A stretch of DNA of 64,000 bases from Dendrolimus kikuchii (lineage: Eukaryota; Arthropoda; Insecta; Lepidoptera; Lasiocampidae), in contig CM034402.1 in the NCBI GenBank assembly GCA_019925095.2, positions 5,839,501 to 5,903,500 on the forward strand, read 5' to 3'. Shown piece after piece: positions 36,128 through 46,959 of the stretch. Numbering within the stretch: the stretch's first letter is position 1; each line of letters opens with the position of its first letter. The translations under genes were made by a program, and so were the position numbers. The notes under the pieces were generated by a model. That model ran no database searches and had not been told where the DNA came from. It was given only the letters and a program-made list of their open reading frames with translations.

Positions 36128-38186
36128 CAGCGCTTTTACATACTTGCCGCGCTATAGTCTCCCCCTCCAAGTCCTCGGACACCCCGGGAGAGGACTTGGC
36201 TTTGGAAGGCCTACCCCTCCTCCTACTCTGAATTACGGCAGAATCTCCTTGATATAAAGTGAGAGCACTAGCGTGGTACTTAGTAGTGTTTCCATTATTA
36301 TCTACTACTTTATAGGTGGTAGGACTAACTAACTCAGCTATTTTGAACGGTCCCAGTCGTCTGGGCGTAAACTTACTAGTAACCCCTTTGTCAACATTAC
36401 TGGAAACGTGGGCCGAAACCAAAACTAAATCACCAATTTTGTAGCTTGGTGCGGGTTGACGCCCCCTATCGGCGTAAATCTTCCTCCGACGCTGTTGATT
36501 AGTGATTCGCGTAGCATCGCCCGTATCTATACGATGCAGCGCAAAAGAAGTTGGCGCTCCCCCTGGAGTAAAAATGTCCTCTTGATCATTCAGGAGTTCC
36601 GAGAGCCGTTGACGTTGATCCGACCCAAAATGGGAACCTACCTCTGGTTCAAATCTCATCGTAAAATATCGCGGTATATGACTAAAAGTATAACGAGAAT
36701 TTTTAAAGTCAAGTACCACACCTGCGTCTAATAAAAAATTCATACCTAACAAGGTATCAGTTGCACCAGGCAAAATGATAAAAAGAGTGGGAACGACAGG
36801 CCCCTGCGGCACCCTTACATCCACCTTAGCTACATCTACTACAAGATTTTTACATGAACCATCAGCTAACTTAACACTAGTACACGTTTTATCGAACTTA
36901 TGACCGTGTTTCACTAAATGTGCACGTAAACTTTCACTAGCAACCGATTGCTTTGCACCAGTATCAAACAACGCACTTCCACGAGCACCATAAATCTCCA
37001 ATTCCACTACGGGTCTCTGACGCGGGTCAATGACCTCGCTTCCAATAGCGGCAATTGACTGGAAAGCGGAAATAGAAGCAGACGATTCCTGTTTATTCTT
37101 ACAAGTAGAGCAATTAGCTCGTATAACACCAGGCGTGCCGCATCCAAAGCATGTTACTGAAGGTGTCAAACTGTCTTCTTCTTTCTTAATGTTACCAGGA
37201 AACGATTTCTTAGATAACAGCTTCGGGCACTCCTCTTTCAAATGGCCGAATTGCTTACAATAATAGCAACGAGCTCTACTTGCTTTACTGGACGAAGCTG
37301 GTACTGCTGGATATGCTGTGTCTACAATCGGAGTCACTGATTCCTTATTCTTTCTAAGCTGTGACTGCTGAGAGCTACGGCCTTCATCTAAAATATCTTC
37401 AATAGAACGGGCCTGTTCCAATAGCTCAGAGAAAGACATAAAAGATTTACGACATATCTTCTCCCTTATTCTCTTATGCAGTAGCCCATACACCATGTCG
37501 AGCTGAGCTTCCTGAGAGATAGCAGTCGACGGCAACTGTGCTAACAATGCTCTTATTTTGCAGACGAAAATATCGGTAGGCTCATCGCCTTGTTCCCGTT
37601 CAAATATTTTCCGGTAAACCCTGTGTGGCGGCAAACGAGGACCATAAGTTTGCTTTAATAATTCTATGGCATCAGGCCAACTATTAACAGATGCTTTCAC
37701 ACCTTGCCACCAGGTTGCTGCAAGACCAGACAAAAGCATTGGTAAGCCTCGCAAGGCTATGTGATCTTCTATACCGACGCATTCCTTATATATTTCTATA
37801 GCGTCGACAAAAGCTAAAACGTCGCTCCCTTTTGCACCGTCGAAGCGCGATGAGCAATTTGCAAAGTTACCAGACAAGGCACTCGTAACAGGCGCAGGCG
37901 GTGAAGCTGGAGCGCGTATCAAAGACAAAAGATACGCCAAGTGTTGATCCGTCATAACTATTGGAGTTCCCGGTTGAACAGACGGCGCCGGCGACTGCGC
38001 AAACGGCGCAGCAGAGGTGGAGGCCCCGCTAGGGCCCGCAGTAGGCGGTGGAGGCGCGCCCGGCGGCACATGAGCCACGCCGGACGCGGACAAGAGAGTC
38101 TCAGACTCTCCAGCGATACCCCTATCCACAGAGGGTATATGCTGATCCATCCCGTCACTGGTTGCACCAGACCGTGTAAGCACCAT
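36024..38186 (-). CDS. Gag-protease fused to integrase C-terminus
   Basis: A 720-codon uninterrupted frame. Residues ~112-265 are Ty3-type gag capsid (RFDGAKGSDVLAFVDAIEIY). Zinc-knuckle CYYCKQFGHLKEEC is at ~306-319, and a second Cys motif (CFGCGTPGVIRANC) follows near 343. The aspartic protease has ALFDTGAKQSVA at ~403 and LLGMNFLLDAG near 477. After FALHRIDTGDAT, where reverse transcriptase normally begins, the frame jumps at ~562 to the integrase tail (SYKIGDLVLVSAHV ... RRLGPFKIAEL). The catalytic polymerase and integrase domains are therefore deleted in frame. The product could form particles and process itself but would need another element's enzymes, which is inference. Confidence 0.85.
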   Translation of the reverse strand: MVLTRSGATSDGMDQHIPSVDRGIAGESETLLSASGVAHVPPGAPPPPTAGPSGASTSAAPFAQSPAPSVQPGTPIVMTDQHLAYLLSLIRAPASPPAPVTSALSGNFANCSSRFDGAKGSDVLAFVDAIEIYKECVGIEDHIALRGLPMLLSGLAATWWQGVKASVNSWPDAIELLKQTYGPRLPPHRVYRKIFEREQGDEPTDIFVCKIRALLAQLPSTAISQEAQLDMVYGLLHKRIREKICRKSFMSFSELLEQARSIEDILDEGRSSQQSQLRKNKESVTPIVDTAYPAVPASSSKASRARCYYCKQFGHLKEECPKLLSKKSFPGNIKKEEDSLTPSVTCFGCGTPGVIRANCSTCKNKQESSASISAFQSIAAIGSEVIDPRQRPVVELEIYGARGSALFDTGAKQSVASESLRAHLVKHGHKFDKTCTSVKLADGSCKNLVVDVAKVDVRVPQGPVVPTLFIILPGATDTLLGMNFLLDAGVVLDFKNSRYTFSHIPRYFTMRFEPEVGSHFGSDQRQRLSELLNDQEDIFTPGGAPTSFALHRIDTGDATRITNQQRRRKIYADRGRQPAPSYKIGDLVLVSAHVSSNVDKGVTSKFTPRRLGPFKIAELVSPTTYKVVDNNGNTTKYHASALTLYQGDSAVIQSRRRGRPSKAKSSPGVSEDLEGETIARQVCKSAGSIRVGNIVSPMRAPAPPSRRSGRPTRPPAKLLS

Positions 38187-39033
38187 AATGCCTAATCGGA
38201 AAACTCTATGTTTCCACGGTGATAAATTGTCCGATCACCAAGACAAACGGAAAACACAATATAGTTCAACACAAAATAATTGTTCATCGTAGCCTAAATA
38301 AACAATAACTTCAACTATAAAAGATAACTTGAAAATAAAGTTCTAAGTTCAAAACAGTCTGACACTAAAAGTCTTAAATTGGAAAACAACACTGTCTGTA
38401 CACAAAACACAATGTTCCAATTAACGAAAAAAAAAAGTCTTTGTATAAAATTATTCTTCCAAAATTATTCCAACTAGTAGGTAAGTACAGTCCTGTATAA
38501 ATAAGTCCAAAAGTACTTACGGAACCATCGTACGTATGTACTTACATATATGAAAATAAACACTAATTTCTAGTTCTTTATACTTATAGTCACTTTATAT
38601 AAAACAATAAATTAAATTTAAATCAAAATGTCACGTAAAACAAACACAAATAAACATTTGAACCGTTTTAGGGTACCTAGGTTTATTCAAAGTACTAACT
38701 TAAGTTATAAACAAGTATGCAAAAGTACGAACAAGTTTGAATAAAAACGAATGAGTCCGAACAAGTTCAAACAAGTCCAAACACGTCGAGCACTCACACT
38801 CGTACGAACGTGTATTTCACTCACAAGTCCTATAGAAACCTATTCAGAACACGTTAGGTCATTAGGTACTAAATCACGAACCTACAGTTTAGTTCTAGAC
38901 TTACGATAGCCACCTAAACGTCGCGTTGAGTACTAACTCAGAACAAACGCGGAACAAACGTATCGGCACACACAGGTATCGCAAAGTTTATAACTAGAAC
39001 ACACTAAAACTGTTTTAAAACACTATATTTCGT

Positions 39034-39052
39034 GCCACACGTTGGGCTGCCA
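39034..39052 (-). other. Primer-binding site
   Basis: On the minus strand TGGCAGCCCAACGTGTGGC, close to the complement of a tRNA-Lys 3' end. It lies ~14 bp inside the repeated part of the 5' LTR. Confidence 0.55.
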
Positions 39053-39066
39053 ATTATTATAGCGGG

Positions 39067-39301
39067 CACTTGAAATAATAAAGCTTGATTGGTAAACTTG
39101 TTTTAATGAATAAACCTACTGAACGAACCCCGAACGCGCGGCGCGCAGGCCGGCGCGTGAGTTCCTACATACATGCGTACGTCACAAGGTTGCAGGATTA
39201 ACTGAGTAGCTTGGCCGGCGGGCGGGTCGGGCGACCCGAACGCCGCGAGGGTGGAGCGGGGGCCCGCATCGGGGATACGATGTTCCCAACACGTATACTT
39301 C
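39067..39301 (-). repeat. 5' LTR (235 bp visible)
   Basis: Identical to 35893-36127. At the inner side it continues into 'cccgctataataat' before the primer-binding site, whereas the outer copy of the 3' LTR lacks these bases. Confidence 0.85.
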
Positions 39302-39373
39302 AGTTGAGGCTACCAAAACCTTTATGTTTTTATAGGAAATCTCAATCAAAACTTTCAAACAAGGTTAGTTATT

Positions 39374-40003
39374 ATTTACATACATATATACATACATAAC
39401 TTCACGCCAGTTCCCTTGCGGGGTAGGCACGAACAACAGAGTGCCATTTAGGCTTATTCTTACACACCTCACTTGCTTCTTTGACATTCATAACTCTTGT
39501 CATGCACGCTCGTCTGTTCTTAAGGCTCCTGACATCACCCTCCGCTAGTACACGATCAATTTGATCATGGAAGGTGTGTCGTGGCCTTCCACGATTTCTG
39601 CATCCATCCACTTTTGCATTGTATATCTGTTTAGTCATTCTTTCATCATGCATTCTTTCCACATGCCCGAACCACCGGAGCATTCCTTTCCTTACCTTCA
39701 CCCCGACACTCTCTTTCAGACCAACTCTCTTTCTTACTTCAGTATTACGAACGCGGTCCGCGAGCGTCACTCCGCAGATTTTGCGCAGTGCTCGCATCTC
39801 GACCGCGTTTACTCTACTTTCATGCTCTTTTTTCCATACCCAACTCTCGCTTCCATACGTGAGCGTAGGTACCAGCACCGCGTTGTGTACGGCAAGCTGG
39901 GCCTTCTGGCTGAGGTTCTTAGCGCCTAGAAGTTTACCTAACGGTCCATTCACACTATTCCCCAAGTTCACTCTTCTTTCTATATCAGCGGTTATTATTA
40001 TTA
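39374..40003 (-). pseudogene. RTE-type LINE 3' fragment, copy 4 (longest)
   Basis: Open on the minus strand for 189 codons: GKLLGAKNLSQKAQLAVHNA ... MLRWFGHVERMHDERMTKQI ... PRHTFHDQIDRVLAEGDVRS. It is the best copy of this family. The left end has the CATA-type tail. GTTAGTTATT at 39364-39373 recurs at 40004-40013, a 10-bp target duplication. It lacks the polymerase core and is not a host gene. Confidence 0.8.
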
Positions 40004-40013
40004 GTTAGTTATT

Positions 40014-40234
40014 CTTTAAAACATATTATTAAAATTAAATTAGTCATAAATTCTTTTAAATTCTAATAAAGCTTATTTTACGTTTCGTGAAATTTACGTG
40101 ATTTATTCTGTTGACATGACATTTTATTTCACGTTGATTTGAAATATAATTATTATTAAAAGAGTAGTATTTTCGATCGCTATTTTATGGCTATAAATTT
40201 AATTTTGGAAAATAGTATAGTTTTATTTAATTAC
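40014..40234. other. No gene recognised
   Basis: AT-rich spacer. Confidence 0.3.
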
Positions 40235-40640
40235 TAGGATTCGCCCGCGACTTTTTTCACGTTGGCCGGAATAAGCTAATTTATACGTAGCGTAACAACT
40301 TGTAATCACTTCCGGCAAAATCCCCGCGGGATTTCTGGGATATAAAGTATTCCAGATTTTATGATCGAGATTTAGCTATCAATAACTGAATAAATTATTA
40401 CGTCGGAATAAGTTTTTTTTCTCAACCGGGCCATTTTCACCCGCTCCAAGAAAATTCCCATGAGATTACTGGGATTTAAGTACAGCAGATTTTAAGTCCG
40501 GTAATTTGCTATCGATCAGCGGAAACCGCATCGAAATCGGCCCAGTAGTTTTCACGTGAATCCCGAACAAACAAACACAAAAAAAATTAAAAAACAAAAG
40601 ACTAAAATTTTACAATTTTATAATATTAATAGACTTAAAA
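40235..40640 (+). repeat. Repeat S, copy 3
   Basis: From 'ttcgcccgcgacttttttca' through two 'ggcaaaatccccgcgggatt'-like blocks to 'atcggcccagtagttttcac' and 'cccgaacaaacaaacac'. Confidence 0.55.
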
Positions 40641-40856
40641 GTCTGAACAATTCAAATTTTCACGAGACTCAGAAAAGGATTATTATTCTGAGTTTTGTGA
40701 AAATCTGTTTATTTTTATAAAATAAAAGCTCAACTACGTAACGGCTCCCTAAAATGTTTATTTTGCGTACAATTACGTTTTGGAGGGAACTTTCCGCTGC
40801 GGTTTTCCCTTCGCGCTACGACATCGGGCCGTTTAAGAAAGGCGTTATAAAATTTT

Positions 40857-40890
40857 TGAAGTGAAACTTTAGAGAAGTTTCACTTCAATA
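40857..40890. repeat. Perfect short hairpin
   Basis: tgaagtgaaact and its exact inverse aagtttcacttca pair around a 6-base loop. Confidence 0.6.
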
Positions 40891-41924
40891 ATCGTTGTGA
40901 TTTGAAACTCGACGAAACGAAAAAGCTATACTAAAAGAGATACATACGTAAATCTATAGGACTAAGCCTGCAAGAGAATTAGATTCGAGTTTTACATTGT
41001 GCAGTACAGATTAGAGTCAATAAGACCGATGATTAAACATAGGTCCAATTTGGACCGAAATAATATTTTTAGACTAAAAGAGTGAAAAAATTTAAAGTTA
41101 TGCTTAAGAAGTCTATTTTGAATTATAATATGTTGACGGATGTAGGCTAAAGGACTTATATTCATATTAATAAAAGTTAAAGATGAATTATCTGTGAGTA
41201 TACTCGTATTCTCTGAAATTTCAATTCTATACGCGGTGACCACGTTCTATCAGTGGGTGGTCTGCCTGCTTGTCAGCGTTTGCTAATAATAAAAAAAACA
41301 TATCATTAGAACATGTCTACCTACAATTTTCAAATGGAAAGGCCAAGGCTTCTCACTGGCTGTAGATAATGTCAAAAATCTAAAGAAGGTGTGGCCTAAT
41401 CACAAACAACATGCGTATATTATCATGCTTAGCTATATTCAATATGGAAATCGGATTTGATATATCACTATTTAAGCTTATCGTTCTGACAACCTTAATC
41501 CCAGGTGTTATTGATAAAACAAAGAGCAGAGAAGTTAAAACGAGAAGCGTAACGTTGCAAAATTCTTTACTGTTTTACCATCATCTATTAATTTTATATA
41601 CATACATACATCAATAACTATTGCGCTGGTTTCTATAATAAAGACACTTAATATCCATTTTTTTTTTGTTAACGTTGACTCAAGTTTGACGGATTGCGTC
41701 GAAGCGCAACGGCGAGATGCTTATGACAGACCCGTGGCGTCTGACCATGACCGCGGAGGAGCATGAATATACAAGGTATCTAAGTTTACATTTGTTTAGA
41801 TGACTGCATGAACGCATCGAATCTGAGGCGCGCGGGGGGTATGCCAGTAGGTAGCCTGGTTCTTGGGAATTCAGTCGCTATGGAGCGTTAGAAGAACTAA
41901 AACCCCAGGTTGCTAATGATAGCC
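40891..41924. other. No gene recognised
   Basis: AT-rich DNA, GC-richer at 41690-41880, where decayed transposase sequence of the next element may begin. Confidence 0.35.
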
Positions 41925-42290
41925 TTGACTTTGTAAACCAGGAAATCGAACGCTTCTCGATGTTTAACAACATCTTGTTTTCGGAAGAAGCTCGTTTTCA
42001 CTTTAATGGGCACGTAAATAAGCAAAACTGCAACACAAGCATAAGAGGCCACTTGATTCACCAAAAATCACTGTAAGGGCTGCGATGTCGGTGCGGGGAA
42101 TTATTGGCCCTTACTTTTTTGAGGATGCAACAGGGGGCGCGGTTACAGTAAATTCAGAGTATTATGTGGAAATGTTAGACAATTTCTTGGTGCCAGAACT
42201 ACAAAACTTCTCCGGCTATAACCAGAGAACATGGTTCAAAAGATCGGCCCTAAATTTGTCCCTTTTCTATCTGGTAGAAGAGCAATTTTA
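41925..42290 (+). pseudogene. Tc1/mariner-superfamily transposase relic
   Basis: In shifting frames: FVNQEIERFSMFNNILFSEE and ARFHFNGHVNKQNC, then MSVRGIIGPYFFEDATGGAV and TVNSEYYVEMLDNFLVPELQ. The SEEARFHFNGHVN and GIIGPYFFED motifs belong to DDE transposases of the IS630-Tc1-mariner group (the first is near the initial catalytic acidic region). Frame breaks and loss of both ends show a dead copy. Confidence 0.6.
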
Positions 42291-42744
42291 GAAACACTTG
42301 GTGTCAATGAAACTCTACAATTAATAATATGAAAACACTTACAACACACGATTAATTAATTCAAAATAACTAAACCTACTACAATTATAAAAAAATATCA
42401 ACATAATAAAAATAACTCTTAAAATCATCCTCAGCTTTTTACAATCTGGGCCCAAGAGTTTATAACAGCGTATCCGTCTCCTTTGTTTTTTTATATTTTA
42501 CTTGGCATGGACTTCAAGATGTTGTAGAAAATATTAAAGTTTTGCTTGTTAGTTATTTTTGAAGTCGGTTTTATTTTTTGTTAAAAATACCTTTTCTACT
42601 TTTTATTCACTTTATTCGCTAGTACTAGAATAGAGTCAGAAATTAGTTATATGAAACACATTGTACATGTATACTATTGATTTTGAATAAAATAAAATTG
42701 AAAGTCGATCTAAAATTGACGGAGAAATCACATAACAAACATAC
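42291..42744. other. No gene recognised
   Basis: AT-rich spacer up to the solo LTR. Confidence 0.3.
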
Positions 42745-43489
42745 TGTTACGAGTCGCGAGACTCGAATTAAAATGCCGTTAGAATTACTATAGAGTTTAT
42801 TAGAACTATACAAACACGTATAACACACACTTATTAGATTCCCGATTGTAGTACACACGTCTCGCTTCGCTCGTGGTTCTCGCTCGACTGCGCCCCTCCA
42901 TCAGGTCATCGTTTTATACTGCACAAAAGCAATGTCTCCGTATTTAAGTCGACTTAATACGCCACACCTGGCTGATGACTCGGCCGCAAACTGCCATAAA
43001 AGAGTACAATAAAACAATGGGCTGTTTTCTAATCACAAATGTTAAACACAAAGTAAACAAAAGAAGACAACCATAAAAGAGTTACAAGTAGTTTAAATGC
43101 CGGCAGGCAATAAAATGTGTTGTGTTCAGGGGCGGATTTAGAGATATGACGCCTGTAGGCTATTCAAGTTTTACCGCCCCTACCGATAAATCGATACCCT
43201 AATTCACAAACATATTAATTAGATCATTTTTTGTGCATAAAATTGTAACTTTATGATTTGTGTACATATCGCGAGACGTGTATAGTTTTGAATTAGACCT
43301 CCTTTTTACCCTAGTTTGAAGATTGTGTAAGACATAATGTATAAAAAAATTGGCCCCAAATTTGCCGCCCCTCCAAAATCTGCCACCCAAGCAAGGCTCC
43401 AGCCTACTCAGCCTATTGGTAAATCCACCACTGGTTTTGTTTCAGATTTGCAGGTGAATTTTGTTTTTGTCGGGACCTGAGTTGTAACA
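42745..43489 (-). mobile_element. Solo LTR, copy 2, interrupted by a hAT-type MITE
   Basis: Inverse of copies 1 and 3. Begins TGTTACGAGTC and ends GTTGTAACA, with ATAC at 42741-42744 and 43490-43493. The insertion at 43127-43433 splits it near its 5' end. Confidence 0.75.
43127..43433. mobile_element. hAT-type MITE nested in the solo LTR
   Basis: Ends CAGGGGCGGATTTAGAG and GGTAAATCCACCACTG are imperfect inverted repeats of the hAT style. The flanking 8-mers gttgtgtt (43119-43126) and gttttgtt (43434-43441) match at seven of eight positions, as for an 8-bp hAT duplication. Confidence 0.75.
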
Positions 43490-43860
43490 ATACGAAAAAA
43501 ATCATACAGTCGAAAAAAGAACATCCTTCTTTTTGAGTTGATTAAAACATTAAACCAGCGTACCTTTATGGTCCCTTCACAGTATAAGACTTAGATGCAC
43601 TAAGCGGATATATTGTTTTTTGTTCATGGAAAGGCATATATATATTTATTACTAGAGTTTACCCCGCGGCTGCGCCGCGGGTCAACCTCTAGTGCGTATC
43701 TCTTGTTTAAAAAGCAAGTGGTACAGGTTACATTGTATTAAATTTGTATGTATTTGCCCCCGAAAGATTCACTTCATTTTATATCTCAAACTATACCACC
43801 CCCGTCTATATGTAAACTACATAAATGACAAAACTTGTCAAAAATGACAAAATAGATAAC

Positions 43861-45486
43861 ATAGTCCAAGTGGACCAACTGGACCCAGTGGATCCAGTGG
43901 ACAAAGTGGACCCAACTGGCCTAGTGGACTTAGTGGACCCAGTTGACCAAGTAGACCCAGTGGTCAAAGTGGACCCAGTAGACCCAGTGGTTTAAGTGGA
44001 CCGAGTGGACCGAGTGGACCGAGTGGACCGAGTGGACCGAGTGGACCGAGTGGACCGAGTGGACCGAGTGGACCGAGTGGACCGAGTGGACCGAGTGGAC
44101 CGAGTGGACCGAGTGGACCGAGTGGACCGAGTGGACCGAGTGGACCGAGTGGACCGAGTGGACCGAGTGGACCGAGTGGACCGAGTGGACCGAGTGGACC
44201 GAGTGGACCGAGTGGACCGAGTGGACCGAGTGGACCGAGTGGACCGAGTGGACCGAGTGGACCGAGTGGACCGAGTGGACCGAGTGGACCGAGTGGACCG
44301 AGTGGACCGAGTGGACCGAGTGGACCGAGTGGACCGAGTGGACCGAGTGGACCGAGTGGACCGAGTGGACCGAGTGGACCGAGTGGACCGAGTGGACCGA
44401 GTGGACCGAGTGGACCGAGTGGACCGAGTGGACCGAGTGGACCGAGTGGACCGAGTGGACCGAGTGGACCGAGTGGACCGAGTGGACCGAGTGGACCGAG
44501 TGGACCGAGTGGACCGAGTGGACCGAGTGGACCGAGTGGACCGAGTGGACCGAGTGGACCGAGTGGACCGAGTGGACCGAGTGGACCGAGTGGACCGAGT
44601 GGACCGAGTGGACCGAGTGGACCGAGTGGACCGAGTGGACCGAGTGGACCGAGTGGACCGAGTGGACCGAGTGGACCGAGTGGACCGAGTGGACCGAGTG
44701 GACCGAGTGGACCGAGTGGACCGAGTGGACCGAGTGGACCGAGTGGACCGAGTGGACCGAGTGGACCGAGTGGACCGAGTGGACCGAGTGGACCGAGTGG
44801 ACCGAGTGGACCGAGTGGACCGAGTGGACCGAGTGGACCGAGTGGACCGAGTGGACCGAGTGGACCGAGTGGACCGAGTGGACCGAGTGGACCGAGTGGA
44901 CCGAGTGGACCGAGTGGACCGAGTGGACCGAGTGGACCGAGTGGACCGAGTGGACCGAGTGGACCGAGTGGACCGAGTGGACCGAGTGGACCGAGTGGAC
45001 CGAGTGGACCGAGTGGACCGAGTGGACCGAGTGGACCGAGTGGACCGAGTGGACCGAGTGGACCGAGTGGACCGAGTGGACCGAGTGGACCGAGTGGACC
45101 GAGTGGACCGAGTGGACCGAGTGGACCGAGTGGACCGAGTGGACCGAGTGGACCGAGTGGACCGAGTGGACCGAGTGGACCGAGTGGACCGAGTGGACCG
45201 AGTGGACCGAGTGGACCGAGTGGACCGAGTGGACCGAGTGGACCGAGTGGACCGAGTGGACCGAGTGGACCGAGTGGACCGAGTGGACCGAGTGGACCGA
45301 GTGGACCGAGTGGACCGAGTGGACCGAGTGGACCGAGTGGACCGAGTGGACCGAGTGGACCGAGTGGACCGAGTGGACCGAGTGGACCGAGTGGACCGAG
45401 TGGACCGAGTGGACCGAGTGGACCGAGTGGACCGAGTGGACCGAGTGGACCGAGTGGACCGAGTGGACCGAGTGGACCGAGTGGAC
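43861..45486. repeat. 9-bp minisatellite, about 165 perfect units
   Basis: AGTGGACCG is repeated without a visible change from 43995 to 45486. About 14 degenerate units precede it (43861-43994) and two follow. The unit contains no stop codon in any of the six frames. One plus frame reads Gly-Pro-Ser, the others Val-Asp-Arg and Ser-Gly-Pro permutations. Confidence 0.95.
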
Positions 45487-45810
45487 GAAATGGACAAAAT
45501 CACAAAAACCTGTCCTAGTTTCCGGGATAAACTTTACATAAATCTATCCCATAATGTATCCCATTATCCGGGATAAAAAGTATCCCTTGGGCACTCTCGG
45601 GATTCAAATTATATATGTACCGAGTTTCAGCCAAATCGGTCCAATAGTCTTTCCATAAAAGGATAACAAACAAAAAGACAAATATATTTTTATCCCGGAA
45701 ACTATCCCATTTTTCGGGATAAAAAATATCCTATGTTCATTCTCGGCATCGAAAATATATATATACTGAGTTTCAGCCAAATCGGTCCAGTAGTTTTTAC
45801 GTGAAAACGG

Positions 45811-45811
45811 A

Positions 45812-45876
<65 letters not shown>
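45811..45876 (+). repeat. (CAGA)n microsatellite
   Basis: About 16 units, at the usual 3' position of S-type repeats. Confidence 0.9.
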
Positions 45877-45905
45877 GTTACTTTCGCATTTATAATATTA
45901 ATAGG

Positions 45906-46315
45906 GATTATCAGCAGGGGCGTAGCTACCGAGGTATCAGCCGTATCAATGATACGGCGCCCCAGGCTACAGAGGCCCTGAAAGTGTGTAAGCAAAAATT
46001 GTTAAAATGTTATCCACAATCTTTTATAGATTACTAACATTTTTGAGAACAACTGCTGGTCCAACAGAAACGGGTATCAGACTTGACATTACTGTCTGTA
46101 GAGGCAGAAAACCTAGAAAAACTGAAATCGTCTTCAACTATAGATGATTTGATAAATAAGTTTTCCGATAAAAAGGCGAGATGACTGTATCTTTGATTTG
46201 AATTGTTTGTCTCACTTAGCTCCTAGGTGCAGCGAGCATAAGTAATAACTTATATTCAATATATAATTATTTTAATTTAATTCAAGCATTTTTTGTTTCT
46301 TTTATAATATATTTT
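45906..46315. other. No gene recognised
   Basis: Short unassigned stretch between repeats. 45915-45990 (ggggcgtagctaccgaggta) looks like the end of another DNA transposon but has no partner. Confidence 0.3.
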
Positions 46316-46525
46316 AACTAGCTGTCCCGGCAGACGTTGTTCTGCTCTGAAGAAATAAAATTTAGAACCCGATTCCAGCGCCACCTACCGGGTCCAAATG
46401 TAAGCTATCCTATCTTTCAAGTCGGATCAAACTGCACACGGTGTGCAATTTTGATTAAAATCGGTCAAGTAATTTAGGAGTGCATTGCGGACAAACAACG
46501 TGACACGTAATTTATATATATTAAG
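46316..46525 (+). repeat. Repeat Q, copy 2
   Basis: Reads 'actagctgtcccggcagacg' to 'gcattgcggacaaacaacgt', with the 'cccgattccagcgccacct' block in between. Confidence 0.6.
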
Positions 46526-46710
46526 ATTTCTCTTTCAATAGCACGATATTTTAAAGCACTTCAGTTGTTCTTAATATCCTTTTGAAACAATATTACTAAA
46601 AACATTTTTCGGCAAAATTGGTCAGACGAAAACAGCAGGCGTTTTTATTTCAAACTCATTAGTAAAATGCCTTAAACAGTAAGCCATGCAATTTTAGCCT
46701 AGCACTCATA

Positions 46711-46878
46711 AGTGGCCAGATTCTAATTCCGGAACACAACTCAAGTTGTTATGGTGGCCTACTCGAGACTAGGGGTATTCAGATGGGTAAATACCCTACC
46801 ATGGGTTGTTTTGTCGCCTCTTACGACAGGCCGCCCGGCCGCAGGAATTTGTGTTCTTTCTCCGTTTTTGCATAGATA
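46711..46878 (-). repeat. SINE-like repeat X, copy 11 (diverged 5' part)
   Basis: Retains the 'cttacgacaggccgcccggc' block and the outer 5' end, but lacks the tail half. Confidence 0.6.
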
Positions 46879-46959
46879 AGGTTTACATATGTATTGGTAG
46901 GTTTTGATTATATGCATTGTGTATCCAATTTTAATTTCACACTTGGCACATCTTTCTTT

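Larger units (their letters stand above)
35893..39301 (-). mobile_element. Non-autonomous Ty3-type LTR element
   Basis: Two identical 235-bp direct repeats bound a region with a primer-binding site, an ~880 bp leader and one long frame. The frame has gag and protease but no reverse transcriptase, RNase H or integrase core. LTR identity points to a recent insertion. No clear target duplication is seen: the flanks gttag and gttga agree at only three of five bases. Confidence 0.85.
43655..45905 (+). repeat. S-type repeat containing a giant minisatellite
   Basis: Starts 'actagagtttaccccgcggc' with a CCGCGG hairpin. It ends 'caaatcggtccagtagtttt', a CAGA microsatellite and 'tttcgcatttataatatta'. 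Nearly all of its length is the 9-bp array. Confidence 0.6.

Noticed and set aside
35885..39307. GTTAG/GTTGA as the target duplication of the LTR element
   Set aside because: Only three of five positions agree, and the outer LTR ends look trimmed, so a duplication cannot be claimed.
39402..39971. The 189-codon minus-strand frame as a host gene
   Set aside because: It is the RTE LINE C-terminus, with copies at 9882, 12547 and 18233, a microsatellite tail and a target duplication.
41411..41617. A 68-codon plus-strand frame starting with a hydrophobic segment
   Set aside because: No homologue recognised and it ends in microsatellite-like sequence (catacataca).
43992..45576. Long Ser-Thr-Arg and Val-Asp-Arg frames, and a collagen-like Gly-Pro-Ser frame
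   Set aside because: All arise from the 9-bp minisatellite inside a transposable repeat. There is no start, splice or conserved flank to support a protein.
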